From NCBI RefSeq assembly GCF_001854125.1, contig NZ_CP017715.1:496001-560000 (forward strand): a stretch of 64,000 bases of DNA. The letters run 5' to 3'. Below the pieces are notes generated by a model. It was not told where the DNA came from. It saw only the letters and a list, made by a program, of their open reading frames with translations, and made no database searches. Positions 45,169 through 54,066 of this stretch are shown piece by piece; the stretch's first letter is position 1; the number at the start of each line of letters is the position of its first letter. Origin of the DNA: Marinobacter salinus (GTDB taxonomy: Bacteria; Pseudomonadota; Gammaproteobacteria; Pseudomonadales; Oleiphilaceae). The position numbers and the translations under genes are program-made.

Positions 45169-46683
45169 ATGGCTCTCGGTATCAATACGAACGTTGCCTC
45201 ACTGTCCGCTCAGAACCAACTGAGCAGCAGTCAGAAAATTAATGATCAGGCGCTTGAGCGTCTGTCCTCCGGTTTGCGCATCAACTCAGCCAAAGACGAC
45301 GCGGCCGGCCTGGCTATTTCTACTCGCTTCAGCTCGCAGATTTCCGGTCTTAATATTGCCCAGCGCAACGCGAATGACGGCATTTCCCTGGCGCAAACGG
45401 CTGAGGGTGCCCTTGAGGAAACCACCAATATCCTCCAGCGGATTCGTGACTTGAGTGTACAGTCTGCTAACTCAACCAACTCTGCTTCCGACCGTTCTGC
45501 TCTGCAAAACGAAGTCAACCAGCTCAAGCAGGAAGTTGACCGGATTGCGTCAAGCACTCAGTTCAACGGCCTTAACCTGCTTGACGGCAGCTTCACAGCT
45601 CAGGACTTTCAGGTTGGCGCCAACGCCGGCCAGACCATTTCTGTGTCCGTAACTGGCGCTCGTGGTGCTGACTTGGGTAACAACACAGTGGCTGGCTTGA
45701 GCACTACCACTGTCAGCCAGGGTACTGGTTCCGTCTCTGTCGTCGCGGCCAGTTTGACAGGCGAGACCAACACCATCGCCACGCAGACTTTGACCATTTC
45801 CGGTACGGAAGGTTCGGAAACCGTGTCCATTACTGGCGGAGATACCGCTGAAGCTATTGCTGCGTCTATTAATGAGCAAACAGGCGGCACCGGAGTCACT
45901 GCCGAAGCTTCTACAACTGCGACCCTTTCTGGTCTGTCCGCTGATGGCAACGTTTCCTTCAAGTTGGGCAGTGGCAGCGAAGCGGCAACCATCTCCGCTT
46001 CTGTGACCACGGGTGACCTGAGTGCACTGGCCAAGGCCATTAACGATACCACTGGCACCAGTGGTGTCTCGGCAAAGGTCAACGGCGGTGAAATCACGCT
46101 GACCCAGTCCGATGGCAAGGACATTCGCATCGAGGATTTCGCCAGCAGCGGCGACGCGGGTGAGACTATTAACTTCCAAGGTAATGGCGATCCCTCAGCG
46201 GTAACACTGACCGGCCCGACCGCTGGCGTTGGTGCTGCTGACAGCGCCATTGCATCCGGTGAGGTGAGCTTCAGTTCTTCTGGCACCTTCTCAGTGAGTT
46301 CCAATATCGCAGAGACTGCCGGTAGCATTCTCGAAGGTGCGGCGAATGCTGTAGTAGGCTCTAACCTTGACTCCGTGTCGTCCATCGATATCGGAACTGT
46401 CGCGGGCTCCAGCAGCGCAATTGCAATCGCAGACGCCGCTCTGGAACAGATCAGTAGCATTCGTGCCGATCTGGGTGCCGCTCAGAACCGGTTTGAGTCC
46501 ACGATTTCTAACCTGGCAACCACGGCCGAAAACCTTTCCGCCGCGAATAGCCGGATTCTGGATGCAGACTTCGCGGCAGAAACCGCGAACCTAGCCAAGT
46601 CACAGGTGCTGCAGCAGGCGGGCATCTCGGTACTGGCGCAGGCAAATGCTCGTCCCCAGCAGGTTCTGTCCCTCCTGCAGTAA
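45169..46683 (+). CDS. fliC: Flagellin (sigma-28 promoter)
   Basis: A 504-residue flagellin. N-terminal [20 protein letters not shown] and [19 protein letters not shown], and C-terminal [17 protein letters not shown] and [19 protein letters not shown], are the conserved D0/D1 regions. The Ser/Thr/Gly-rich centre is similar in size and style to that of the divergent flagellin, so the pair are paralogues of nearly equal length. AAGGAG precedes the ATG at good spacing. flaG, fliD and fliS follow in the same direction. Confidence 0.96.
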   Translation: MALGINTNVASLSAQNQLSSSQKINDQALERLSSGLRINSAKDDAAGLAISTRFSSQISGLNIAQRNANDGISLAQTAEGALEETTNILQRIRDLSVQSANSTNSASDRSALQNEVNQLKQEVDRIASSTQFNGLNLLDGSFTAQDFQVGANAGQTISVSVTGARGADLGNNTVAGLSTTTVSQGTGSVSVVAASLTGETNTIATQTLTISGTEGSETVSITGGDTAEAIAASINEQTGGTGVTAEASTTATLSGLSADGNVSFKLGSGSEAATISASVTTGDLSALAKAINDTTGTSGVSAKVNGGEITLTQSDGKDIRIEDFASSGDAGETINFQGNGDPSAVTLTGPTAGVGAADSAIASGEVSFSSSGTFSVSSNIAETAGSILEGAANAVVGSNLDSVSSIDIGTVAGSSSAIAIADAALEQISSIRADLGAAQNRFESTISNLATTAENLSAANSRILDADFAAETANLAKSQVLQQAGISVLAQANARPQQVLSLLQ

Positions 46684-46701
46684 ACAGGGGCTAGCGGTAA
46701 T

Positions 46702-46725
46702 AGCCGGAACCCGTGGGTTCCGGCT
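46702..46725 (+). other. Strong hairpin between flagellin and flaG
   Basis: AGCCGGAACCC (46702-46712) pairs perfectly with GGGTTCCGGCT (46715-46725), a nearly loopless 11-bp inverted repeat. No T-run follows, so it is not a clean intrinsic terminator; it could protect the flagellin mRNA 3' end or limit read-through into flaG 31 bp later. Confidence 0.7.
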
Positions 46726-46755
46726 TAACGCCGTTTAAGGATAACGAGGTAAGCT

Positions 46756-47193
46756 ATGAATGACGTTAACCTGAACAGCTCGGATCTGAAGCTTGTTCGC
46801 GCCAGCGAGCAGGTACCGACTCGGGCAATTTCGTCATCTCAGGCCGAAGGCAGGAATGCCTCCGACCTTGTTGCTTCATCAGCAGGGCGCGCTACGCCGA
46901 ATCAACAGGTCTCTCAGGCTCAGAAGGTTTCTAAAGCTGAGCAGCTTCAGGAGCGCAATGAGGCCCGTAGAGAAGATCTGGAGGGTGCGGTTTCGCAGCT
47001 GAACGATTATGTTCAGAATGTCCAGCGGGATCTTCAGTTTGAGGTGAATAACGATTTGGGAGCAACGGTTGTCCGGGTGGTCGACCAGCAAACCCAGGAA
47101 GTGATTCGCCAGATTCCGGATGAAGTGGCATTGAGGTTGGCAGAGAACTTGCAGCAGGATGAGCCGCTGACGTTGTTTAGCATCAAAGTGTAA
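46756..47193 (+). CDS. flaG: FlaG family protein
   Basis: A 145-residue protein with a variable N-terminus (to about 65) and the conserved FlaG domain (about 75-145): LNDYVQNVQRDLQFEVNNDL, VVRVVDQQTQEVIRQIPDE and the terminal LFSIKV. FlaG proteins influence filament length in polar flagellates; the biochemical role is unsettled. It sits between flagellin and fliD, as in Pseudomonas and Vibrio. Confidence 0.93.
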   Translation: MNDVNLNSSDLKLVRASEQVPTRAISSSQAEGRNASDLVASSAGRATPNQQVSQAQKVSKAEQLQERNEARREDLEGAVSQLNDYVQNVQRDLQFEVNNDLGATVVRVVDQQTQEVIRQIPDEVALRLAENLQQDEPLTLFSIKV

Positions 47194-47233
47194 GGGCTTG
47201 CCGCTTTTGCGCTGATGAAAACGACGGTATTTC

Positions 47234-47267
47234 AGCACCGCCGCACCCGAGAGGGGCCGGCGGTGCT
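47234..47267. other. Hairpin between flaG and fliD
   Basis: AGCACCGCCG (47234-47243) pairs with CGGCGGTGCT (47258-47267); the loop can add CCC-GAGA-GGG. It lacks a T-run. Together with the fliD promoter at 47327 it likely separates the flaG and fliD transcripts. Confidence 0.65.
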
Positions 47268-47326
47268 CTGCGTTATGGGTTAAGCTCTGTTTTTACAAGT
47301 TGTTACAAATCGGTGAAGGAAAAAGG

Positions 47327-47353
47327 CAAAGTTTTGCCGCATTTTGCCGATAA
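47327..47353 (+). promoter_or_regulatory. Sigma-28 (FliA) promoter of fliD
   Basis: CAAAGTTT, 11 bases, GCCGATAA: identical to the FliA consensus except for the first base. The predicted start is near 47360, 36 nt before the fliD ATG, which has GAGGAGG upstream. Confidence 0.9.
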
Positions 47354-47395
47354 CTTGAACAATGAAGCGATTTGCCCCCTTGAGGAGGCACGGTT

Positions 47396-49387
47396 ATGGC
47401 AAATATATCATCGTTGGGTATTGGCTCGGGAGTCTTAACGTCTGATCTGGTCGATCAGTTGGTCAACGCGGAGCGTGCGCCCACGGAAAACCGGCTTGCC
47501 CGGAAAACCGAACAGACCCAGGCGCTGTTATCCGCCTATGGGAAGCTGCGTAGTGCCATCACCGAGTTGCGCTTGCCGATGCGGCAGCTGAGCGCCCCAG
47601 ACAACCTTAAGGCATTCTCGGCGAGCTCTTCCAATGAGGACGTTGGAGTCTCTGTAGATAGCACCAAGGCCAGCCGAGGTACCTACAGCGTTGAAGTGAC
47701 CAGTCTCGCAGGTGCTCAGGCACTGGCTTCCCGGGATGTGTTTGCAGATCGTGATGCGACAAGTGTAGGCCAGGGAACGCTCACCCTCTCTGTGGGTGAC
47801 AAGACCACGAACATAACCGTTGATAGCAGCAACGACACTCTTCAGGGGTTGGCGAATGCGATCAACGATTCAGACGCCGGTGTTTCAGCTGGCGTCATCG
47901 ATACCGGTAACGGTTTCCAACTGGTTCTGTCTGCGGATGAAACGGGCACTGCCAACGCGGTCAGCATTTCCGTATCCGGGGATACCGGCGGCACTGATAC
48001 CGATAATCAGGGTCTGTCCCGTTTCGCTTTCAATAGTGGTATGGATGTGGGCTCAGGTCTTCAGGAGACGATCGCAGCTTCTGATGCAGTGATGAAGATT
48101 AATGGTGTAGAAGTCACCCGCTCAACCAATAATTTTGAGAATGTGATCGACGGTCTGACGTTTGATGTGTCAGCTACCGGCACCTCGATGATCAAAGTGA
48201 AGCAGGACTTCGGTGCGGTTGCGGGTCGGGTGCAGGCGTTTGTCGACAAGTTCAACAGCTTGCAGTCTACCCTTGACGGTCTGGCCGGCTTCAATGCTGA
48301 AGCCGGCGTGGGTAGCTTGCTGACCGGTGATAGAACGGTTCGGGCTATTCAGGACCAGTTGCGCCAGGTGCTGACACGTGTTGTGCCTGGTCTTGAGAAC
48401 TCGAGTGTTCGCAGTCTCGCCGATGTGGGCATCACCACCAATTTCGAAACCGGTGGTCTTGAGTTTGACCGGGCGAAGTTCGAGGAACAGCTCAAGAACA
48501 ACCCCGATGATGTGACCGCCTTGTTCGCCGAGCAAGGTAGGGCCACGGACAGCCAGGTGGAGTTTGTTCGTAGCGGTATTAATACGGAACCGGGCACGTA
48601 CGACATCGATATTACGCAGGCTGCGACTCAGGGTAATCTTCTGGCAGGTAGTGCGCTCGCTGGAGGCGTCACCATTGATGCCAGTAACGACGAGCTGACG
48701 CTCCAGCTGAACGGTGAAACCTCAATAAACCTCCAGTTGACCCAGCAAACCTACGCATCCGCCCAGGACCTGGTGGACGAGATTCAATCACAGCTCAATA
48801 GCAATAATGCGCTGAATGTCTCGGGCTCTTCGGTCAAAGCTGAACTCGACGCCAGCGGCAATCTGAGTTTCACGTCGGCCAAATATGGCAGCGAGTCCGC
48901 AGTCGCCTTAACCTCTGCGGAAAATGCCGCCACGTTTGGCCTGGATGCCGTCACTGCTTCCACAGGTCTGGATGTTGCGGGCACAATTGGTGGTCAGACG
49001 GCCACAGGTGACGGTCAGGTGCTGTTTCTTGACAGCGGTACCAGTGGTGCCTCAGGTCTGCAGGTTCGTATTCTTGGCGATCAGACGGGTAGTCGTGGTT
49101 CCATTACCTTTATTGAAGGTGTGGCCGAGCGCACGGTGGATCTGGTAACCAGTTTTGTCGGTGCGGACGGTGCCATTGATTCCCGCACCGAGAGTCTGAA
49201 CAAAGAACTGCAGCAGATTCAGCAAAATCAGGTCCGTCTCGAAGAGCGAATCACGGCATACCGCGAACGGTTGGTCCGCCAGTTTACGGCGGCAGACTCC
49301 CTGATCTCTCAGCTCAACAGCACTCAGGACTACGTTAGCCAGCAACTCGCGGCGCTCGCGCCCCAAAACAATCGGAACAATAACTGA
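47396..49387 (+). CDS. fliD: Flagellar filament cap protein FliD (HAP2)
   Basis: A 663-residue cap protein that sits at the filament tip and promotes flagellin polymerisation. The N-terminal domain starts ISSLGIGSGVLTSDLVDQLV, the typical FliD entry, and the C-terminal region has the long coiled coil (about 610-655, LNKELQQIQQNQVRLEERI). It is longer than E. coli FliD (about 470) owing to the central domains, including a region near residues 390-560 with flagellin-hook-like repeats. Confidence 0.95.
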   Translation: MANISSLGIGSGVLTSDLVDQLVNAERAPTENRLARKTEQTQALLSAYGKLRSAITELRLPMRQLSAPDNLKAFSASSSNEDVGVSVDSTKASRGTYSVEVTSLAGAQALASRDVFADRDATSVGQGTLTLSVGDKTTNITVDSSNDTLQGLANAINDSDAGVSAGVIDTGNGFQLVLSADETGTANAVSISVSGDTGGTDTDNQGLSRFAFNSGMDVGSGLQETIAASDAVMKINGVEVTRSTNNFENVIDGLTFDVSATGTSMIKVKQDFGAVAGRVQAFVDKFNSLQSTLDGLAGFNAEAGVGSLLTGDRTVRAIQDQLRQVLTRVVPGLENSSVRSLADVGITTNFETGGLEFDRAKFEEQLKNNPDDVTALFAEQGRATDSQVEFVRSGINTEPGTYDIDITQAATQGNLLAGSALAGGVTIDASNDELTLQLNGETSINLQLTQQTYASAQDLVDEIQSQLNSNNALNVSGSSVKAELDASGNLSFTSAKYGSESAVALTSAENAATFGLDAVTASTGLDVAGTIGGQTATGDGQVLFLDSGTSGASGLQVRILGDQTGSRGSITFIEGVAERTVDLVTSFVGADGAIDSRTESLNKELQQIQQNQVRLEERITAYRERLVRQFTAADSLISQLNSTQDYVSQQLAALAPQNNRNNN

Positions 49388-49423
49388 TCGGCTCGGCCCG
49401 GTTAGCGAACGAAGAGGTCTTCT

Positions 49424-49822
49424 ATGAACGGTTTACAGGCATACCAGCGCGTAAACACCCAGACCAGCATTACCGATGCGGATCCACACAAGCTGATCCA
49501 GCTCCTCTATAACGGAGCCCTTGAACGCGTCAACATGGCGAAGGCCCGCATGCAGGCCAAAGATTACGAAGGCAAGGGCAAGCTGATCACCAAAGCCATC
49601 GAGATTATCGGTGGCCTGCGCAGTTTCCTGGATTTTGAGCAGGGCGGTGATCTGGCGGTGCGTCTGGAAGGGCTCTATGACTATATGGAGCGCGCGCTGT
49701 TCGAGGCCAATTCCAGGAATGATGTGGCCAAGCTTGAGGAAGTCGCTGACCTGCTTCGCTCCATTAAGGAAGGCTGGGATGGAATTCGGGAAGAGGCGAT
49801 GGGGCAGCAGGCTGCTGGCTAA
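49424..49822 (+). CDS. fliS: Flagellin export chaperone FliS
   Basis: A 132-residue helical chaperone that binds the disordered C-terminus of flagellin and prevents its polymerisation in the cytoplasm. The signatures are GLQAYQRVNTQTSITDADPH at the start, LIQLLYNGALERVNMAK and a C-terminal segment LLRSIKEGWDGI. It follows fliD after 36 bp in the usual order and is probably co-transcribed. Confidence 0.95.
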   Translation: MNGLQAYQRVNTQTSITDADPHKLIQLLYNGALERVNMAKARMQAKDYEGKGKLITKAIEIIGGLRSFLDFEQGGDLAVRLEGLYDYMERALFEANSRNDVAKLEEVADLLRSIKEGWDGIREEAMGQQAAG

Positions 49823-49900
49823 TAGCCATTCCCCCCGCTCTCCCGTACAATATGCGCCTTATTTTCGATACATCCATTCTGTTCAGTCTGGAGCAAGGGC

Positions 49901-51112
49901 ATGTCTGATATTAATAAGGTGGTGCTGGCCTATTCCGGTGGCCTGGATACTTCCGTCATTGTTCGGTGGTTACAGGATACCTATAACTGTGAGGTGGTGA
50001 CGTTCACCGCCGATATCGGCCAGGGCGAGGAAGTTGAGCCGGCGCGGGCGAAAGCCGAGGCGTTGGGCGTTAAGGAAATCTACATTGAGGACCTGCGCGA
50101 GGAGTTTGTGCGCGATTACGTGTTCCCGATGTTCCGTGCGAACACCATCTACGAGGGTGAGTACCTGCTGGGTACGTCCATTGCCCGTCCTCTGATTGCA
50201 AAGCGCCTGATCGATATTGCCAATGAGACGGGTGCCGATGCCATTTCTCACGGTGCGACAGGTAAAGGCAACGATCAGGTTCGTTTCGAGTTGGGTGCCT
50301 ACGCGCTCAAGCCGGGCGTGAAGGTGATTGCGCCCTGGCGTGAGTGGGACCTGAACTCCCGTGAGAAGCTGCTGACTTACTGTGAAGAGCGCAACATTCC
50401 GGTGGAAATGAAGAAGGGCAAGTCGCCCTACTCCATGGACGCGAATTTGCTGCACATCTCCTATGAAGGCATGAACCTGGAAGATCCCTGGGCGGAAGCC
50501 GAGGAAGAAATGTGGCGTTGGAGTGTGTCTCCCGAAGCCGCGCCGGAAAAGCCGACCTACGTTGAGCTGACCTATAAGAGCGGCGACATTGTTGCCATCG
50601 ATGGTCAGGAGATGAAGCCGCATGTGGTTCTTGAAACCCTGAACAAGATGGCGGGCGCCAACGGTATCGGTCGTCTGGATATCGTTGAGAACCGCTATGT
50701 GGGCATGAAGTCCCGCGGCTGTTACGAAACGCCGGGCGGCACCGTCATGCTGCGCGCGCACCGTGCCATTGAGTCCATCACTCTGGACCGCGAAGTGGCG
50801 CATCTGAAAGATAGCATCATGCCCCGTTATGCCGAGGTGATTTACAACGGCTACTGGTGGTCCCCGGAGCGTGAAGCGCTGCAGGCGCTGATCGACCAGA
50901 CCCAGGCCTACGTGAATGGCACTGTTCGTCTGAAGCTCTATAAGGGCAATGTGGATGTGGTTGGCCGTAAGTCTGACGACTCTTTGTTTGACGAGAAGAT
51001 CGCTACCTTTGAAGAAGATCAGGGTGCTTACGATCAGAAGGATGCGGAAGGCTTTATCAAGTTGAATGCTCTGCGGCTGCGGATTGCAGCTGGTAAGGGT
51101 CGCAAGCTTTAA
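49901..51112 (+). CDS. argG: Argininosuccinate synthase
   Basis: Catalyses the ATP-dependent condensation of citrulline and aspartate in arginine synthesis. The 403-residue protein has the N-type ATP pyrophosphatase loop [12 protein letters not shown] (residues 9-20), TADIGQGEE, and the substrate segment [14 protein letters not shown] near 115-130. It is a single gene; its stop codon overlaps the convergent AraC-type gene. A TACAAT box at 49846-49851 is a possible -10 element, without a convincing -35. Confidence 0.97.
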   Translation: MSDINKVVLAYSGGLDTSVIVRWLQDTYNCEVVTFTADIGQGEEVEPARAKAEALGVKEIYIEDLREEFVRDYVFPMFRANTIYEGEYLLGTSIARPLIAKRLIDIANETGADAISHGATGKGNDQVRFELGAYALKPGVKVIAPWREWDLNSREKLLTYCEERNIPVEMKKGKSPYSMDANLLHISYEGMNLEDPWAEAEEEMWRWSVSPEAAPEKPTYVELTYKSGDIVAIDGQEMKPHVVLETLNKMAGANGIGRLDIVENRYVGMKSRGCYETPGGTVMLRAHRAIESITLDREVAHLKDSIMPRYAEVIYNGYWWSPEREALQALIDQTQAYVNGTVRLKLYKGNVDVVGRKSDDSLFDEKIATFEEDQGAYDQKDAEGFIKLNALRLRIAAGKGRKL

Positions 51113-52134
51113 GCCTGCTCTCCAGACGCCCGGAATTCTCCGGGCGTCTTCCCTGTTACCGCTTTGAACTTCCTGTGAAACGATGTGGTTTCACTGTACC
51201 CCAGCCTTAAGGCTATATCCGGAATCGCGAGTTCGCTATTGCGGAGGTAATTCTCGGCCATTTTTTGCCGCACTTCATCCAGCAGTCGCTGGTAAGACAC
51301 GCCTTCCTGGCTCAGTTTTCGCTGCAGGGTACGGCTGGTCATCCCAAGATCTTCTGCCACCATGTCCTGTCGGGTAATGCCGTGCATCAGTTGCTGCCGA
51401 ATGCTGTGGCGGACCCTTGAGTTCAGGTCGCTGTCGGTGTCCAGGGACGCCAGTTGGCTAAGGGCGTGAGCTTCCAGAGTTTTTCGGAGCAGGGGGTCGG
51501 GTTGCCTCAGACGGGTTTCCAGCAGGGTCTTCCTCAGCGTAACGCTGTCCTCGTTGGCAGAGAAAGTGACAGGGCATTGCCAGCGCTTCTGGTATGCACG
51601 TTCAAGTTCCGGGCCGGGGGAGATGCGGCTTAGTTTCACGAAACTGGGCGAGGCGCTCTGATCATCCGCCAGCCAGCGGGCATAGTTCACCCAGGACGCA
51701 AATACGTTATCCACCAGCTGTGGCCGGACAACGGGATCTGTGTAATTGCAGTTCCAGGAGAGCTTGATGTCATTACCTTTCATGGCGAGGCTGGTTGTTC
51801 CCATGTCCCCAACCAACCTCTCAAACGGCGCGATCCGCGCTACAGCCTCTCCGAGCGTGGCACAGCTCATGGTGATATAGCCCAGAACACTGTAAGAGCC
51901 AGGCTGCACGAAATCTCCCGTTTCCAGCCCGAGGATCGGATTGCCGGTTTGTTCGCATAACAGGCGGATAAAGTGCTGAAACTGCTCGCCGTTTATGCGG
52001 CCGTCGTCGGTGTCCAGCAGGTTGGGGGGCAGGCCGGCCTTGCTGAACAGGTTGTGGGTATCTACCCCTTCAGATTCGGCAGCGCGAACGTATTGGCGCA
52101 GGGCAGAGACGGATGCGGATCCGAGGGTCTTCAT
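51109..52134 (-). CDS. AraC-family transcriptional regulator (Arabinose_bd/OruR type)
   Basis: A 341-residue regulator with an N-terminal ligand-binding domain (about 20-205; [23 protein letters not shown] is typical of the arabinose-binding-like group) and a C-terminal double HTH (about 235-335), with [19 protein letters not shown] and [22 protein letters not shown]. The group includes regulators of amino-acid and lipid catabolism, so the effector cannot be inferred. Its 3' end overlaps argG by 4 bp on the opposite strand. A structured region with a terminator lies upstream. Confidence 0.9.
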   Translation of the reverse strand: MKTLGSASVSALRQYVRAAESEGVDTHNLFSKAGLPPNLLDTDDGRINGEQFQHFIRLLCEQTGNPILGLETGDFVQPGSYSVLGYITMSCATLGEAVARIAPFERLVGDMGTTSLAMKGNDIKLSWNCNYTDPVVRPQLVDNVFASWVNYARWLADDQSASPSFVKLSRISPGPELERAYQKRWQCPVTFSANEDSVTLRKTLLETRLRQPDPLLRKTLEAHALSQLASLDTDSDLNSRVRHSIRQQLMHGITRQDMVAEDLGMTSRTLQRKLSQEGVSYQRLLDEVRQKMAENYLRNSELAIPDIALRLGYSETTSFHRKFKAVTGKTPGEFRASGEQA

Positions 52135-52204
52135 GGTTAATGTACTGTTTTTGGAATCGTTATCGGTGAAGTATAACGGAACTGATGCGGGAGAGTCTGG
52201 AGGG

Positions 52205-52400
52205 GAAAATAAAAAGGCCAGCTAAAAAGCTGGCCCAAAATAAGGAAAGAACGAAAGTGCCTGAAAAATTCGTTAATCCGGTGGATCGTTTCCCCATATG
52301 GCGGCGGAGGTACTACTCGGCTCCTCCACCATGGGGGGATACTGCTTGAATCCACAATGTCAGAATAGGGCTTTCTCTCTGCCGTGTCTGTGTGTGATGT
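52205..52400 (-). ncRNA. Candidate structured RNA: 3' UTR or small RNA after the response regulator
   Basis: This non-coding interval on the minus strand has a large hairpin (arms 52292-52310 and 52323-52336, 12-base loop 52311-52322) and ends at a perfect terminator. One arm pair is a U-G wobble in the minus-strand RNA but an A-C mismatch on the plus strand, which favours a minus-strand transcript. Several GGA triplets occur (near 52350, 52326, 52291, 52278), as seen in CsrA/RsmA-binding RNAs, but they are not all in loops. I find no clear promoter, so a 3' UTR-derived RNA is as likely as an independent one. It matches no RNA family I know. Confidence 0.35.
52211..52235 (-). terminator. Rho-independent terminator, minus strand
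   Basis: GGCCAGCT (52216-52223) and AGCTGGCC (52228-52235) form a perfect 8-bp stem with an AAAA loop on the plus strand. On the minus strand it is followed by TTTTT. It ends transcription coming from the response-regulator gene about 210 bp upstream and isolates the AraC-type gene. Confidence 0.9.
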
Positions 52401-52444
52401 GTGTCGCACTGTTACAAATTGTTCGTTAAACGATCAGTTGTGGG

Positions 52445-53416
52445 TCAGGCCTTTTCGCCGATGTCGGGGGACGTTTCGGTAAAGCGTCTGGTCTCATAGG
52501 CATCGACCAGTCCCTGAACTGCAGCCTGCTCCATGTTCCGCAGGGAGGGTGTGCCGTTCTGGGCGTCGGCCCGGCACAACACCATGCCGGCCTCCACCGA
52601 GATATAGCCCGCAGTGGTTTTGAGGGCCTTGTGATTGATGCCATCAAATACGCGTCGGAATGCGGTCGTGGAGCAGTGGTCGCTGTTCGGGAAATAGGCC
52701 ATGATTGCGTACTGGTTATCGCCAATCCGGCACAGGGAATCGATAGGGCGAATCAGGGTGCTCAGTCGCCGGGCAATGCCGATCGCCAGTTCGCTCATCA
52801 CCGTGGGCGGGTGTTTGCGTTTCAGTTCCTGCCAGTTGCGGATGCCGCACAACACGTACGCTGATGAGCCGCCCCGGGATTCCGCGTGGCGAAGCATCTT
52901 GCCGAGCCGCTCCCGACCGTACTTGTTATTGCATAGGCCGGTTTCCAGATCGATGATGTTGGTGGCTTCGAGGTCCCGGTTGTTTTCAATGAGCAGGGCG
53001 TTGGCTCGCAACAAAGTGTTCTGCCGGTCAGCCATCCGGTTGGCCGCGAAGATGCGGGGGATCAGCTGCTTGGTCATGTCCGATTTATAGATGAAGTCAT
53101 CCACACCCCGGTCAAACGCCTCCGAGAGGGCAGCCACGCTTTCCCGCGCGGTGAGCAGGATCACATAGGTGTAGTGGTTGTTCTGCTCGTCCTGTTGTCT
53201 CACCTGATCTGTCAGCTCAAGGCCGTCCATCTCTGGCATCAGCCAGTCTGCGATCAGGACGCTGACGGGGCGCTGTTCGATGAGTTCGAGAGCCTCCGGG
53301 GCGTTATTGACGATACGTACGTCGCGATAGCCGGCATTTCGCAGCGTGCGTCCAACCACCATACTGCTGAATTTGGCGTCATCGACGACGAGAATAGGTA
53401 GGTCCAGGTTCGGCAT
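52445..53416 (-). CDS. Response regulator with degenerate GGDEF domain
   Basis: A 323-residue protein. Residues 1 to about 125 are a receiver ([29 protein letters not shown] phospho-acceptor region near 57, LLTARES, and FIYKSD with the conserved Lys). Residues about 150-300 have the outline of a GGDEF domain ([15 protein letters not shown] for the usual DxLTGLxNR), but the active site reads IGDNQ in place of GGDEF, so it is unlikely to make c-di-GMP and may bind a ligand or partner. It stands alone, divergent from yajQ, whose product binds c-di-GMP. Confidence 0.88.
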   Translation of the reverse strand: MPNLDLPILVVDDAKFSSMVVGRTLRNAGYRDVRIVNNAPEALELIEQRPVSVLIADWLMPEMDGLELTDQVRQQDEQNNHYTYVILLTARESVAALSEAFDRGVDDFIYKSDMTKQLIPRIFAANRMADRQNTLLRANALLIENNRDLEATNIIDLETGLCNNKYGRERLGKMLRHAESRGGSSAYVLCGIRNWQELKRKHPPTVMSELAIGIARRLSTLIRPIDSLCRIGDNQYAIMAYFPNSDHCSTTAFRRVFDGINHKALKTTAGYISVEAGMVLCRADAQNGTPSLRNMEQAAVQGLVDAYETRRFTETSPDIGEKA

Positions 53417-53568
53417 TGTTATCTACTTCTTACCAGTCCATTGTCAGATGCGGTGCCCTTTGCCGGATGCGGACCGGCGTGGGTCTTGGTATGCTTTGGC
53501 ACCTTGAACATCGGGGAATTAATCGAGGCCACAGTATACCCCCTGGTGGCCGCTGGAGAATAACGACC

Positions 53569-54051
53569 ATGCCTTCTTTTGACATTGTTTCTGAAATTGA
53601 GATGCACGAAGTCACCAATGCGGTGGACCAGGCCAAGCGGGAGCTCGGTAATCGCTGGGACTTCAAGAACGTAGAAGCGGACATCGAACTCGACGACAAG
53701 GGCATCACCATCAGTGCCCAGGAAGAGTTTCAGCTGGAGCAGTTGATGGACATGCTGCGTATGGCTTTTGCCAAGCGGAACATCGACAGCCGCGCCCTGA
53801 CTGAGGATGGTGAGAGCAAGGCCGGCAAGCTGGTAAAACAGCACCTCTTGCTGAAGCAGGGTATTGAAACGGATATGGCGAAAAAGATCGTGAAGATGAT
53901 CAAGGATGCCAAGCTGAAAGTGCAGGCCAGCATTCAGGGAGACAAGGTCCGGGTCACTGGCAAGAAGCGTGATGACCTGCAAACGGCCATCGCCCTGCTG
54001 AAAGAGGCTGAGATGGATATTCCTCTGCAATTCAATAACTTTCGCGACTGA
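53569..54051 (+). CDS. yajQ: YajQ-family nucleotide-binding protein
   Basis: A 160-residue UPF0234 protein. The start [20 protein letters not shown] and end [14 protein letters not shown] sequence ([10 protein letters not shown]) are diagnostic, and [15 protein letters not shown] and [12 protein letters not shown] fit the family. Members bind tRNA and, in Xanthomonas, c-di-GMP. The ATG at 53569 follows GGAGA and gives the conserved N-terminus; longer in-frame extension upstream lacks conservation. The AmpG-like gene follows 15 bp after its stop with a GGAGGT Shine-Dalgarno. Confidence 0.95.
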   Translation: MPSFDIVSEIEMHEVTNAVDQAKRELGNRWDFKNVEADIELDDKGITISAQEEFQLEQLMDMLRMAFAKRNIDSRALTEDGESKAGKLVKQHLLLKQGIETDMAKKIVKMIKDAKLKVQASIQGDKVRVTGKKRDDLQTAIALLKEAEMDIPLQFNNFRD

Positions 54052-54066
54052 TCCGGAGGTCGAGCC

